Below, piece after piece: positions 45,701 to 57,070 of a DNA stretch of 64,000 nt. The stretch comes from Enoplolaimus lenunculus (Eukaryota; Nematoda; Enoplea; Enoplida; Thoracostomopsidae): positions 124,001 to 188,000 of the forward strand of contig JASANG010002875.1 of the NCBI GenBank assembly GCA_030248215.1, written 5' to 3'. The notes beneath the pieces are model-generated. The model made no database searches. It saw only the letters and a program-made list of their open reading frames with translations, and was not told the DNA's origin. The translations under genes and the position numbers were made by a program. How positions within the stretch are numbered: position 1 is the stretch's first letter; every line of letters begins with the position of its first letter.

Positions 45701-45978
45701 TAAAATATCGGGAGGGTTGGTTGGTAATTTAGCCGGTTTTCCGCTATCAGTCGGCTCAGAGCTAATCGCAACGTTCAAAGGAATATTTTCAGAGCAAGTC
45801 ACTTCGGTTCGGTTATCGCTTGTGATTGGATTGGCGTATCGTTTTGAGCTCATGCTATTAAATTACCGATTTAATTTCAAATTTTGAGCAACAGAACTAA
45901 TAAATATTATAATGCAGTTAAGTAGCTGCCTGAAACTTACGGGTCGACAGTGAGCTTTAGTTTAGTTGGAGTCGACAT
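42725..45978 (-). CDS. long disordered N-terminal coding unit (753 aa), three exons, open at its 3' end
   Basis: Exons are 45,978-45,941 (MSTPTKLKLTVDP begins here), 45,854-43,852 (2,003 nt) and 42,943-42,725. All junctions keep frame: GTAAGT donor with acceptor TTTAATAG, then donor GTACTT with acceptor TTTAAG. The protein is Ser/Thr/Pro/Gln/Arg-rich and looks disordered, with basic patches (RRSYRAGGGLVRQASRHAG) and an acidic end (NYEYDDWEGDMDTPPMDN). No domain is recognised. The last exon ends in phase 1 at GTAAGT with no stop, so at least one more exon follows. The next phase-compatible minus-strand exon I can support is the shared SLC4A11 exon at 27,995 (join reads SFGEEHENV). That would give a 1,556-residue transporter. 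An independent gene with exons I missed is the alternative. Confidence 0.75.
43524..43735. mobile_element. palindromic foldback MITE (GAGTCAAATT family), copy 1
   Basis: ACACAGCAAAACATGGTGAG at the left is mirrored by CTCACCATTTTTTGCTGTGT at the right. Long arms (GAAATAGGCTCTACGGGACT and its inverse) surround repeated GAGTCAAATT-type decamers. It lies in the intron just downstream of the 2-kb exon. A sister copy is at 49,802-50,020. Confidence 0.85.
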
Positions 45979-46060
45979 TTATTTAGGTAATGCCGTCATA
46001 CACTTTATCGAACGCGTATGACCAAACACAATAGGTTTTTACTCACCATTTTATGATTGT

Positions 46061-46070
46061 TTATATACAA
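46061..46070 (-). promoter_or_regulatory. candidate TATA box for the long N-terminal unit
   Basis: Minus strand TTGTATATAAAC lies about 85 bp upstream of the ATG at 45,978, preceded by GCGCAG. A start about 30 bp downstream would give a leader of about 50 nt. No initiator element is clear. Confidence 0.35.
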
Positions 46071-48600
46071 CTGCGCAGTATTTCCCGATGCAGACCCCTC
46101 TAAATTTTATTGGCTACTTTGCAGCGCTTGGTCCACTAAGCTACTCGACGGGCAAATACGACTTGTTAACCGGCTCAATGCGGTACGCGTTTTTTCGTAA
46201 TCAGAAGCAGAGAACCAATTGAAACAAAGTCCGCTAGCCAACAGTCGCGGAATAATGGCACGATTAAATGCCGTCTCAGACTCGCAGCTTTTTTTCCATT
46301 TTATCTTTAACAAAATTGTTTTGTGCAATAAAAATAGGATTCACAGGTGTGTAGAGACCCTACCACCGATCCTTCGCTGAATATAGTAGCATGACAGTCT
46401 AAGTTTTGTAAAGATCCAAAACTAAACGACGGGAATACTTCGTACTGCCTGTCAAAAAAGTTTGGTTTATGTATAGGATTTAATGAAATTTACAGTTTTA
46501 GGTTCTTGTCAATATCATCACCAAACAACAATTGCATTAGGTTTTGTACAAATTTGACATTGCCAACGCGCGCACGCATCTGTCAAATGCAATTGGCACT
46601 TTTGTCTTTGGGCGTCTTTTTGTGTGCTACGAAACCAAATTTAATTAGAAAATTTTCAGCCAAACCGCGTCCCTGTTTAGCTGTAATTGTGTTGAGGAGA
46701 TTGTGTTTAAAATATAAACAGGAACGTGTTAAACAGGTTTGTCTTATACGAATCGCTTGTTAAGACGACAGTTAAACAATTTTTTTAAAATTTTTTAAAG
46801 AAAGAATCGAAAAAATGTGTATGCTAAAATATAAGCATTTAAAATCGAAAAAGAATTTTAGAAAATCCAAATGGGACCATTCGAACGGAGCAAAAACAGT
46901 GACTACTGTGCATGGAAATGTAAAGCTAAGCGATGCAGTGGTCCTTGGAATCCCGCTTGTAAGATTTTAGATGCGTCGGTGGACATGGATTATTGTGTTC
47001 TGTAAACACACCATTAAAATACTACAAATATGTCAATGTTTTCGCGAATTTTAATACTTCATTTTTGTATTAAACTCGGAAAAGTATTCTACTACATAAA
47101 ATCAACCAGTATAAACTGTGAAATTGCGGCTTAGGTTGCTAAACTGTTCAAGGCTTTTATCAGTTATAAAAAGCTATAATCACCAGTAAAGTTTACGTGT
47201 TCACAGCAATTATGTTTGAGAATGGCTTCAATCTTGCTGTTTAAAGATTGAAAGCTGTTAATGAAAAATTGTCATACTGTAGTGACCCGAATAAGAGGGG
47301 CTCATATTACGAGTTAGCGATCATTTGCAGTCCGTAAACTCGTATTAGAGTCTGTCCGCGGATGACATCTTTAAGTCATAATTAGAGTTAATCAAAAAGA
47401 CCGAAGCAGAAGAATGGTCTAGACAGCTCAAATATGTAAACTGACAAACAGACAACATATTATATCCAAAAACAAAGCATCTGCGGGCAAGGTAATCAAC
47501 AAAACTGTTTCATAAAACGTCAGTTCTACCCAAAAATATAAAAAAGAAGGGTGTCAGGTCCAACAACATAGCTTGAATAAAAATAAAACCAGTCTGTAGC
47601 TGTATAACAGAAGGACCCTCTGGAAAGCAAGATAATTATCAGCCACCCTCTATTTGGTTTACTACAGTATGCTAGCAAGCAGCAAACCTACGTGGCTATT
47701 TAGTGACTAGCTTATAATATATTCAGTATGCTTAGTTTTTTGAAATCACATTGTCAAATGGACAGTCAACTGTATTGTATTTTGTTCTTCGTAATTTCTA
47801 CGCTTTTAATCAGCTACGCTACGATTCATATTACGAGCCAAGCCTGTGTAGAAGGCACGATAGAATTGTCTACCATCAGTGAGGGTGTTTCAACCTTCCT
47901 GCTGAAATTTAAGATTAATAAACAGCCAACACTATGTTGAAAATCAGTATTTCTCAATTTTTTCGATTTCATACATTTGCAACATAGGACTCTCTTCTGT
48001 GACCCCCCCAAGTTGGTGTTTGCCTATAAACTGGTAGAATATTCAAAATTGATGCATAGTTATGCTTCTCATGACCACAACAGATTATTTAACGTCCTAA
48101 TAGAACTTTTTAAAAAATTTGATATCTTGAGCTCTTGCCCTTGAGTCCTAAAAGTTTTTTGTCAAAAATTTAACAACTACATAGATATAGTATTCACTAT
48201 TCTATTGCCAGCTAAACCTTAATACAATATTTTTCGTTTTGATTTTTGTCAGGGAAGACTCATGGCCTATGCTCCCTATAGATCTGCCAACGCTCAAGTA
48301 CGCTGTCCCTCAGCATTTACTTTAGGCTTAAGCTTACAAAATCTTACCTATACCTAAACTCGACTGTTAAATTTAATTTGGAAAAAGTTTGTCCTCCCTA
48401 AAAAAATTTCAACATTGTTTGTAAAGGCAACGGAAACCCGTGTATGCCTTTACAAAATATTTTTAGTCCACCTAGCAAGATGAGCTAGCTACGAGCCTGC
48501 AGTGAGCACGAGCAAACACGAACCCTTAAATGCAGGTCGTTTTATATTAACAGTATGCATTCAGCTCATTTTACATCCGCATCGGTTTTATACAAAATTA
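46071..48600. other. upstream and intergenic region, MITE plus repeats
   Basis: It contains the MITE at 47,277-47,667, an arm of the long-TIR family at about 48,045-48,175 (TTATGCTTCTCATGACC, TCTTGCCCTTGAGTCC) and a GTAGCC-type repeat at about 48,390-48,500. Small ORFs at 46,506-46,763 and 47,728-47,940 show no motif or splice context. Confidence 0.45.
47277..47667 (-). mobile_element. TA-flanked MITE, copy 5 (diverged)
   Basis: CTGTAGTGACCCGAATAAGA starts it and TATTTGGTTTACTACAG ends it, flanked by TA. The centre is more diverged than in other copies (GACCGAAGCAGAAGAATGG is not family sequence), suggesting an older or recombined copy. Confidence 0.7.
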
Positions 48601-48627
48601 TAAGATCATTTGGACGAGAACACCTCA

Positions 48628-48957
48628 ATGCCCGCAAACAAACTGTCTCGTACTGCAGACATAGTCGGATTATACAAACGAAAATCTCCTTTGTATATTG
48701 GTCGTTCTCTAAACCTGACCAAAAGGTCGTCTCAGCAGACTGTGAGGCTAAAACAAAATCACTCACATTTAGAAACCAGAAAAAAACTATCTAAACCCCA
48801 AACCAGCGGTTGCGTTCGATTAAAACCGTCACAGAATGACATATTTGATGAACATTTGTCTGGAGAACTACTTCTGCGTGTGTGCGGTCCTGTGCGTTCA
48901 ATTGTAGACGTAACTGAAATGCATGGTGCGTATAATTTCACGGTAAACAACCTGTAA
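48628..48957 (+). CDS. hypothetical basic protein or exon (109 aa)
   Basis: An open frame from ATG to TAA with balanced base composition, richer in GC than its flanks. The peptide begins MPANKLSRTADIVGLYKRKS and is Lys/Arg/Ser-rich, ending RSIVDVTEMHGAYNFTVNNL. No family is recognised and no convincing splice site bounds it. Two further ORFs follow on the same strand (48,990-49,229 and 49,373-49,630). It may be a lineage-specific gene, an exon, or a decayed transposon. Confidence 0.3.
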   Translation: MPANKLSRTADIVGLYKRKSPLYIGRSLNLTKRSSQQTVRLKQNHSHLETRKKLSKPQTSGCVRLKPSQNDIFDEHLSGELLLRVCGPVRSIVDVTEMHGAYNFTVNNL

Positions 48958-48989
48958 TCTAGAGAGAGGGGCACGTTATTCTCAGATGT

Positions 48990-49229
48990 ATGATCCGCCT
49001 ATCATCAGTTAGTATAGGTTTTCAAATAAACGAACTGCGACAACTGCGAATGTCAGATTTAACTTTGAGGTACGTCAAAACAAGTGCTAGAAATCTGTCT
49101 AATTTCAAACATCACCATTTTGTGGTTCGAAGGATGCAAGATCGATCACCAACTTGTAAAATTGATGCACGCGATACATTTTTTGCTCGTTTGCTGAAAA
49201 CCATTCGCAAACTGGTTAATAGGCGCTAA
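48990..49229 (+). CDS. hypothetical ORF (79 aa)
   Basis: ATG to TAA, 33 bp after the previous ORF and in another frame. Arg/His-rich (NFKHHHFVVRRMQDRSP; LLKTIRKLVNRR). No motif known. Its position directly behind a similar-looking ORF is the main reason to list it. Confidence 0.2.
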   Translation: MIRLSSVSIGFQINELRQLRMSDLTLRYVKTSARNLSNFKHHHFVVRRMQDRSPTCKIDARDTFFARLLKTIRKLVNRR

Positions 49230-49372
49230 ACACAGTTGAAAATACGGCTCATGGCATGCAGGTGCTTGGATTCACAGCATTGGGTTTAGTAAGAATAAAT
49301 CCATGCAAAAGTTGTATGCGTTGTTGAAGTTCACAAAGCCAAACGTAGCACATTTTTTGCAAATATTTATTA

Positions 49373-49630
49373 ATGACTTCCTCCGACACTTTTTGCGCCA
49401 TAAGCATGTCTGCTGGCTTTGCTGTGACTCAAAGAACTATAGACTTCTGGGTGTTGGCGGATCGAGGGAGATGGGATTATGTATACACCGTACCCGGGGT
49501 CGTGTTTTGCAGAGAACGTGGCTCTGCCAATGGTTCAATTAAAGTTAAAAATGCGTTTTTAACCAATCTCGCGAATAATATGACTAAGGTGCGTTCAAAC
49601 TCAAAAATTTTGCGCCTCAAAAATTGCTAA
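49373..49630 (+). CDS. hypothetical ORF (85 aa)
   Basis: It begins MTSSDTFCAISMSAGFAVTQ and continues RTIDFWVLADRGRWDYVYTV. After NNMTK a GTGCGT could act as a weak donor, which would make this a 5' exon. No family recognised. Confidence 0.2.
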   Translation: MTSSDTFCAISMSAGFAVTQRTIDFWVLADRGRWDYVYTVPGVVFCRERGSANGSIKVKNAFLTNLANNMTKVRSNSKILRLKNC

Positions 49631-49801
49631 AAACGCACTTTAAATATAACCTCCAATTGCACAGTCCAGACTCCGCCCCTGGTGCAGGCAAGACTGTCTA
49701 TTTTTGCTATAGCTGCAATTGTAAGTAAAAGTTGTAGGCTTTCACCGCTATTGAATGATGCAATCTTCATAATTTATAGAAAACATCTTCAGAAAAAGAT
49801 T

Positions 49802-50020
49802 CACGGCAAAAAATAGTGAGTCAAATTGACTCTTCCGAAATAGATTTTTCCTGACTACACAAACTGAGTGAAAATTCGAGTCCGCCAGAGTCAAATTTTA
49901 CTCAATGAATCACTCAGTGGGTCGAATTTGACTCTGGCGGAGTCGAATTTGACTCAGTTTGTGTAGTCCGGAAAAGCCTATTTCGGAGAGAGTCAATTTG
50001 ACTCACCATTTTTGCAGTGT
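49802..50020. mobile_element. palindromic foldback MITE (GAGTCAAATT family), copy 2
   Basis: CACGGCAAAAAATAGTGAGT at the left and GACTCACCATTTTTGCAGTG at the right are inverted. Arms share GACTACACAAACTGAGT and its inverse with copy 1. The centre differs from copy 1. Confidence 0.85.
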
Positions 50021-50330
50021 ACTTCAACATTCTGGTGTATTCTGCACTTCTCCTATTTGCAGTTATGTTGGACTGTATATGCAAATTTATGAGTTAAAGA
50101 TTTCCGGTACATCAAATTCATCCACATCCCAGAAGTCCGAAACATTTCCTTATATGCAAATTCTAAAAAAATTCATTTCGTGCTGATAAAATTGTTGAAG
50201 GTCTGTAATTGTTTTGTTACAATTATAATAATACAGGTGTCTGACATTTAGCCTCCCCACACATCATTTCGTTTAGTTGCTCAAACGACTTATAAACCAG
50301 GGCGATGTTCAGAAGCGCATACAAGGGGAC

Positions 50331-50428
50331 AATCAAGAAACATATAACTTCCGGGAGGCTGCGCAGATATGAGAAAAGCAATCAAGAAACATATAGCTTC
50401 CGGGAGGCTGTGCAGATATGAGAAAAGC
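50331..50428. repeat. 49-bp direct duplication, two copies
   Basis: AATCAAGAAACATATAACTT continuing to CAGATATGAGAAAAGC occurs at 50,331-50,379 and again at 50,380-50,428, differing at about two positions. Recent slippage or duplication in non-coding DNA. Confidence 0.85.
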
Positions 50429-51251
50429 CCTTTCGACAGGCTCAAGAGTTACCTTATGAATCTGAGAGGAGGTACTTTTACATGAGGTTATACCATCCGA
50501 AACCGAAACTGAGGCTGTGACAATTGCCGTTCCATTGGTTTCTGGGCTTCCCTAACCAAATTTAAACCGCCCTTTAATAAACGAAAAACAGGTTCGCTTT
50601 GCAGCATATACTTTTTTATGCCGCTGCCACCCAATCGGGAGTTGGGGTCGGTAACCAAAACCCTGATGTACTCAATTTTGACATTTAACCATATGCAGGC
50701 AAAGTAGCAAAAGAAAAAAGTTTTTGGAAATTCAAATTATACTTTTAACCTTAAAACGGTACGGTGAATTTCGTTCAGGTGCACCATGGTTGAATAACAA
50801 GCAGGTTTTTGCACAAGAGCAAGAACCACTAAAAGATAACACATCAAACAGGAACCATAATTTATTAGAAACGCTAGGCATATACAGATAAATTTTTACC
50901 ATACAAAGGATTAATAACGATACATAAGCCAAACAATTTGAATACGTAATTTGGATTATAATCTAACGACTACTGTAGTGTAAAGTTGATACATTGTTTT
51001 GATGAACTGCGCCTTTTTTCACTAAACGGAATAATGAGAGAGAACACACATGAATAAAAGAGTTAGGAAAAATCATTATAGTGCCAATATTCTCAAATGT
51101 GTATAACAACTATCGTCAGTTCGTAATAGGTTTCAGACTCATGAAGTATTGCATTTTTTAACTCAAAGTTGGTACATGAGTAAAAGCAAATCATATGCGA
51201 AAAATGTGCTGAATTTTGAGCCCCAGTATATATTCACTGTTTCGATAGTTA
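50429..51251. other. AT-rich, nothing identified
   Basis: No exon, RNA gene or classified repeat seen. A short minus-strand ORF (50,732-50,932) is hydrophobic but unsupported. Confidence 0.35.
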
Positions 51252-51479
51252 GCGATAATGCAAGAAGTACGCTTTAATGTTTCGAAATCAAATTATTTGG
51301 TCCTGGAGTTATTTATGCGCTACAGTTAGGGATAATTGACATTTATGAACTCTAATTAGGGTTCAAGAACTCTATCCGATTGCGGACTCTTATTATAGGG
51401 ATACGAACTCCTTTTGATTGGGACCCAAAATGTCGATTCCATCTTGTTACCTCCCCCCGTCTTATTCGGGTCACTACAG
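51252..51479 (+). mobile_element. TA-family MITE, 5'-truncated
   Basis: It starts abruptly at GCGATAATGCAAG, an internal family landmark, and runs to an intact end CTTATTCGGGTCACTACAG. About half an element. Confidence 0.75.
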
Positions 51480-54108
51480 TACAGACATTTGAGAATACGG
51501 GCCTAGATTATACCTAAGTACTTATAACAATATAATAGTTTTTATCAGAAAGAGTTGTTTTACCATCAGGAAGGAGTTTCGTTTAAATTGCGCGTTAAGA
51601 AAATAACGACACCAAATCAAATTAGCTAATTTCTATATTCATATTCTCGATGCATGTAACACCAATCATCTGTTGGCGATAGGCCCTGAAAATTTTGAAC
51701 CAGCTTTAATGGAGGGTTTAAAGGTTTAGCACATTTGCACTAAATTGGTTTTATCGTGTAGGCCGAGTTAGAAATTTGAAGCTGATTTAGTTGGTCTCCT
51801 TGAAAATTTAACTCGTGATAGGTGCTACACATATTTGACAATATGGGTCCTAGTTTCAAATCAATAAATCAAAATTGCTTGTAAACGCTTTACTGAAAGA
51901 GAATGGTAAGTTTCTTTGTCGTGACTAGACCACGGCTATAGATGTGGCATACCGTTTAATAACCCTTGGAGCCATTTATTTGCAAGGCAAATCTCATGGA
52001 AGCAATACGTTCGTGTTAAATTACATTACGTGCAGTGACGGGCATCGGACGCTTACGCATTTTCGGGAATCTGGTACTTCTTGCAGGATCTTGATATCCG
52101 CAACTATATTGTCTATTTCAGATAACCGAATCAGATATCAGTCGCATGCGTAGATTCGGCGCCCATCTATGGTTGCAAAATGTCTGGATATGGCTTTAAA
52201 ATTACTTTGTCAAAGTCAGATATTAAGTCCAGTCAAGTTTTTGACCTGTTCGTTTACTCTGCTTGCCGCGAAAATTCAATATCAAATTATAATAGCTTGC
52301 AGTGCTCCACGTAGAAAATTTTCAAGCTAAAGTCAACGAAAACCCTCGTATGCCGGTCCTGAACAGTTGTTCGCCCCCTGTCAAGGTGAGCTGGCTACGG
52401 GCTTTGCAGTATAGGTTTTATATAAATGGCTATACTGAATTGTACAAAATGGCAAAATTTGTGACAAGTTTACTTTTGGAGAAAACGAACCTATCACTTA
52501 AAATAATTAAAGAGCGTGTCGCATCAAGGTGCTTCTATCAAAATAACAAATGCTAATATGTTCAAGATTGTATTGCAAATTTGCCGTCAACGCTTCATAA
52601 TAATAGCTGATAGCTTTTGCTATTGAGACAGCGTTCCGATTAATATTTGAAATTATACCTTGAAGTTAAGTTTTGTCGACTTACTAAACATTAAAGGGCC
52701 TGGTTCCAAACGAAAGTCTTTTTAATGATATATCGCTAGGTTTCTAGAAGCTATAATAATTTTATGCGCCGTTCACAATTGAAAATTTTGCTTGGGCACT
52801 GAAAATGTCATAGGATTCTATATATAACTGAACCCTAATACTTATTTTTCGTTAACTATACCCTAACGCGCGTCACAGAGTACATTGTGTGACCCGTTAC
52901 GGTAGAAATAACGAAAAAACAAGAAACGTATAGGGGCACAGCCAGGAAGGTTTCAGGTGTCAAGCGCCCTGGTCCCCCGTTTGTGATTTTACCTCTTTTG
53001 TAACAGCTAAAATTTCTTAGTATATAACAGTGTTTTTGGTTCTTTATCAGAAATTTGGTGAAATATACTGTGTCCGGTTTACGTATACCTTACAATTTTG
53101 CCTGCGGCTTTATTTACGTTACGCCAATATATTTCTTACATTTTGCGGTAATGACTCCTTACCCGTTCAAACTAACTTTATTTATGTTGGACCTAGGTAT
53201 AAAATTATTTTTTATTTTCAAAATCCTCGGTGATCGGTGAAAAAATCTGAGATGATTTAATCCGGTTATATACATTATTATTCGCATTATTATTGCCGGC
53301 AATTATAGATTTATATACACCAGTATAAGATTTCACTATATTTTTCTAAACGGCAATGGAATACAGATCATCCGAAGAACTTTATTTCACCACACAAGTC
53401 GCATAGAATACAACTGCAACCAAAGTAGTTTCAACTAGTGATTGAATTTTTACATTGACTATAATGATAACAGTAGGCACCATCTTAGATTTCAGCTAAA
53501 AGTTTTACAATCGAAGTCTAAATATGATTAAAAATATCAAATTATGATTTATTAAAGTTTTTAGGTTTTCTGTGATAAGCAATTACTGGCAGGCCAGCTG
53601 GTTCCTAACCGGCACACAATACTACTGCTAACACTTTTCTTTTCGGATATCACTGAGATAGATATGCTCAAATGCTACACAGAGCGCAAACGAACGATCC
53701 GAAAATAGATAGTGATCAAAATGTAAAGATAGAGATAACGGATATTTAACTATAAAAGTTAGACCTGTATCAAACCTAAATGATTTTATATGATTTGCAA
53801 TACTTATCCGATATACCGGGTTAAATACTGATGTTCGCTAAACAAGGAAGCCTTCCCTGCATATTAAAAAACAGCTTATATATAAGTAGCCTGCAAAGCT
53901 TAGTAGCAGTGTAAATTAAAACGAATGCAAACCGGAATTCAGTTTAAAAATAAGATCTTGAATAATTTTCAAAAGAAAATTTTTGTATGCGTAGTCAGAA
54001 CGCTTTACTGTAAAACTGCTTAACAGTTTGCGAACATTAAAATTTTTTTAATCAGTATAAAAGCTGACCTTAAATTAAATTGCAAGATTTTAATGCAATC
54101 TCACAGGC
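51480..54108. other. intergenic, one dispersed repeat
   Basis: A GTAGCC-type repeat lies at about 52,300-52,400 (GTAGAAAATTTTCAAGC, AAGGTGAGCTGGCTACGGGC). A possible ATGGTAAGT at 51,904 has no coding support. Otherwise AT-rich, with no gene recognised. Confidence 0.4.
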
Positions 54109-57069
54109 CAATGTATAGCACAGGGGCTTCCAGTTTTCCACGGTGGAAAACTTATAACCAGGAGTGCAGCGCAGCCACTCCTGTATGACGGCTAAATTTT
54201 CCGCTGATTTGATAGGAAAATTATTAATGCCTAGATTTTACCCTGGGTTGGTAGGGAAATCTGAAGCATAGGTTTTGGTTGGAAAACGGGAAAAGTGGAA
54301 AATTCTAATGCCTAGATTTTCCCTTGGGTTGGTAGGGAAAATCTGAAGCATAGGTTTTGGTTGGAAAACGGGAAAAGTGTAAAATTCTAATGCCTAGATT
54401 TTTTTCCCTGGGTTGGTAGGGAAACCTGAAGCATGGGTTTTGGTTGGAAAACGGGAAAAGTGGAAAATTCGAATGCCTAGATTTTCCCCTGGGTTGGTAG
54501 GGAAAATCTGAAGCATAGGTTTTGGTTGGAAAACGGGAAAAGTGGAAAATTCTAATGCCTAGATTTTTATTCTGGATTGGTAGGGAAAATCTGAAGCATA
54601 GGTTTTGGTTGCAAAACAGGAAAAGTGGAAAATTGAAATGTCTAGATATTTTCTTGGTTAGTAAGAGAAATCTAAAGCGATGGTTGGAAAACGGGAAAAG
54701 TGGAAAAGTGGAAAATTCAAGCGTAGGGCATAGGTTTTGGTTGGAAAACGGGAAAAGTGGAAAATTCGAATGCCTGGATTTTTTCGCTGGGTTGGTAGGG
54801 AAAATCTGAAGCATAGGTTTTGATTGGAAAACGGGAAAAGTGGAAAATTCCAATGCCTAGATTTTTATCCTGGCTTGGTAGGGAAAACCTGAAGCAAAGG
54901 TTTCGGTTGTAAAACGGGAACAGTGTAAAATTCCAATGCCTAGATTTTTATCCTGGCTTGGTAGGGAAAACTGAAGCAAAGGTTTCGGTTGGAAAACGGG
55001 AAAAGTGGAAAATTCAAGCGTAAGGCATAGGTTTTGGTTGGAAAACGGGAAAAGTGGAAAATTTTAATGCCTAAATTTTTACCTTTGGGTTGGTAGGGAA
55101 AATCTGAAGCATAGGTTTTGGTTGGAAAACGGGAAAAGTGGAAAATTTTAATGCTTAGATTTACCCTGGCTTGGTAGGGAAAATCTGAAGTATAAATTTT
55201 GGTCGGAAAACAGGAAAAGTGGAAAATTTAAAGGCCTAGATTTACCTTAATAGGTTGGTAGGGAAAATCTGAAGCATAGGTTTTGGTTGGAAAATGGGAA
55301 AAGTGGAAAATTTAAAGATCTAGATTTAGCTTAGGTTGGTAGGAAAAATTTGAAGCATAGGTTTTGGTTGGAAAACGGGAAAAGTGGAAAATTTAAAGGC
55401 CTAGATTTACCTTAGGTTGGTAGGGAAAATCTGAAGCATGGGTTTTGGTTGGAAAACGGGAAAAGTGGAAAATTTAAAGGCCTAGATTTACCATCGGTTG
55501 GTAGGGAAAATCTGAAGCATAGGTTTTGGTTGGAAAATGGGAAAAGTGGAAAATTAAAAGACCTAGATTTACCTTAGGTTGGTAGGGAAAAACTGAAGCA
55601 TAGGTTTTGGTTGGAAAACGGGAAAAGTGGAAAATTTTAATGCCTAGATTTACCCTGGGTTGGTGGGGAATATCTGAAGCATAGGTTTTGGTTGGAAAAC
55701 GGGAAAAGTTGAAAATTTTAATGCCTAGACTTACCCTGACTTGGTAAAGAAATTCTGAAGCATAGGTTTTGGTTGAAAACGGGAAAAGTGGAAAATTTAA
55801 AAACCTAGATTCACCTTAGGTTGGTAGGGAAAATATGAAGCCTAGGTTTTGGTTAAAAAATGGGAAAAGTGGAAAATTTAAACGCCTAGGTTTACCCTGG
55901 GTTGGAAGTCAGCGACGACCAAATTTGATATATTTATGTTTGCTCGGCTTTCCGGCCATTAGCCAACAACGTCTTTAAAACAAATTAAAACTTTTTTACA
56001 ACCTTAAAGCGTCACTCAAAGCGTCGACTTTGTTAACAGACTTATGTTCTGATAATACTGGGCCAGTCGGTGGCATCTTGTTTTGACCAATCTTGTGCTA
56101 GGACTATCATAATCTGGTATATTTAATAGTCATGTATTATTTGGGGTAAATGCTCTGCTCATTTGGTTTAACTGTGTAAAGTAGATTTTGTTCATTGCAC
56201 TGTTCCGCTCCGCGGTTTCTTGTTTTGACCAGTGTCGAAACATATTGCCTGTTAGTTTTTAAGATGCAACCGGAGGTGAAAAATGCCAGATCCGGAGCCG
56301 GGAGTGAACAAAAGTAGCCGGAACCGGAGATTATGCCGCAGGTGAGGTGAAATCAGGTCGTTGAAATGATATTTAATAGGTTAATTTTAGCAAATATCTG
56401 CTATGTGTTGTTAAATCGTTCCTTGGAATTTTCTACTTTTCCCATTTTCCAAACAAAACCTACGCTTTAGATTTTCCCTTCCAACCAAGGGGAAATCTAA
56501 ACGTAGAAATTTTCCGCTTTTCCCGTTTTAAAAACAAAACCAATGCTTCAGAATTTTCCTACCAACCCAGGGTAAATTTAGGCGTTTAAATTTTCCAATT
56601 TTCCCGTTTTCCAACCAAAACCTATGCTGCAGATTTTCGCTACCAACCAAGGGAAAATCTAGGCGTTTAAATTTTCCACTTTTCCCGTTTTTCAACCAAA
56701 ACCTATGCTTCAAATTTTCCCTATTAACCCAGGAATGATGTAAGCTTTTAAAATTTCCACTTTTCCCGTTTTCCAAACAAACTTTTACACTATAGATTTT
56801 CACTACCAACTAAAAGAAAATCAAGGCGTTCAAATTTTCCACTTTTCCCGCTTTCCAACCAAAACCTATGCTTCAAATTTTCCCTACCAACCCAGGAATA
56901 ATGTAAGCTTTTAAAATTTCCACTTCTCCCGTTTTCCAAAAAACTTTTACACTATGGATTTTCCCTACCAACAAAGGGAAAATCAAGGCGTTCAAATTTT
57001 CCACTTTTCCCGTTTTCCAACCAAAACCTATGCTTCAAAATTTCCCTACCAACCCAGGAATAATGTAAG
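54109..57069. mobile_element. giant foldback: inverted minisatellite arms around a 0.5-kb centre
   Basis: The left arm (about 54,180-55,905) holds over 20 units of about 80 bp built on GGTTGGTAGGGAAAATCTGA, GCATAGGTTTTGGTTGGAAA and ACGGGAAAAGTGGAAAATT. The right arm (about 56,435-57,069) holds eight or so units in inverse orientation (ATTTTCCACTTTTCCCGTTT, TCCAACCAAAACCTATGCTT). Between them, 55,910-56,430 is unique sequence apart from a CCGGAGCCGG repeat. The outer head at 54,109-54,170 matches the head of the small element at 3,825. The right arm lacks its outer end and runs into a truncated MITE at 57,071. Layout resembles Drosophila FB elements, whose arms are also tandem repeats. ORFs inside the arms are repeat artefacts. 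Confidence 0.75.
56255..56420 (+). repeat. CCGGAGCCGG dispersed repeat, copy 1
   Basis: GGAGGTGAAAAATGCCAGAT, CCGGAGCCGGGAG and TTTTAGCAAATATCTGCTAT, then GTGTTGTTAAATCGTT, match 59,385-59,530 in order (TTTTAGCAAATATTTGTAAT, GTGTTGTTAATTCGTT). It lies inside the centre of the giant foldback. Confidence 0.6.
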
Positions 57070-57070
57070 C

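Noticed and set aside
54305-56809. ORFs of 93-182 codons rich in Phe/Pro/Lys repeats
   Set aside because: They lie wholly in minisatellite arms and exist only because the units lack stops.
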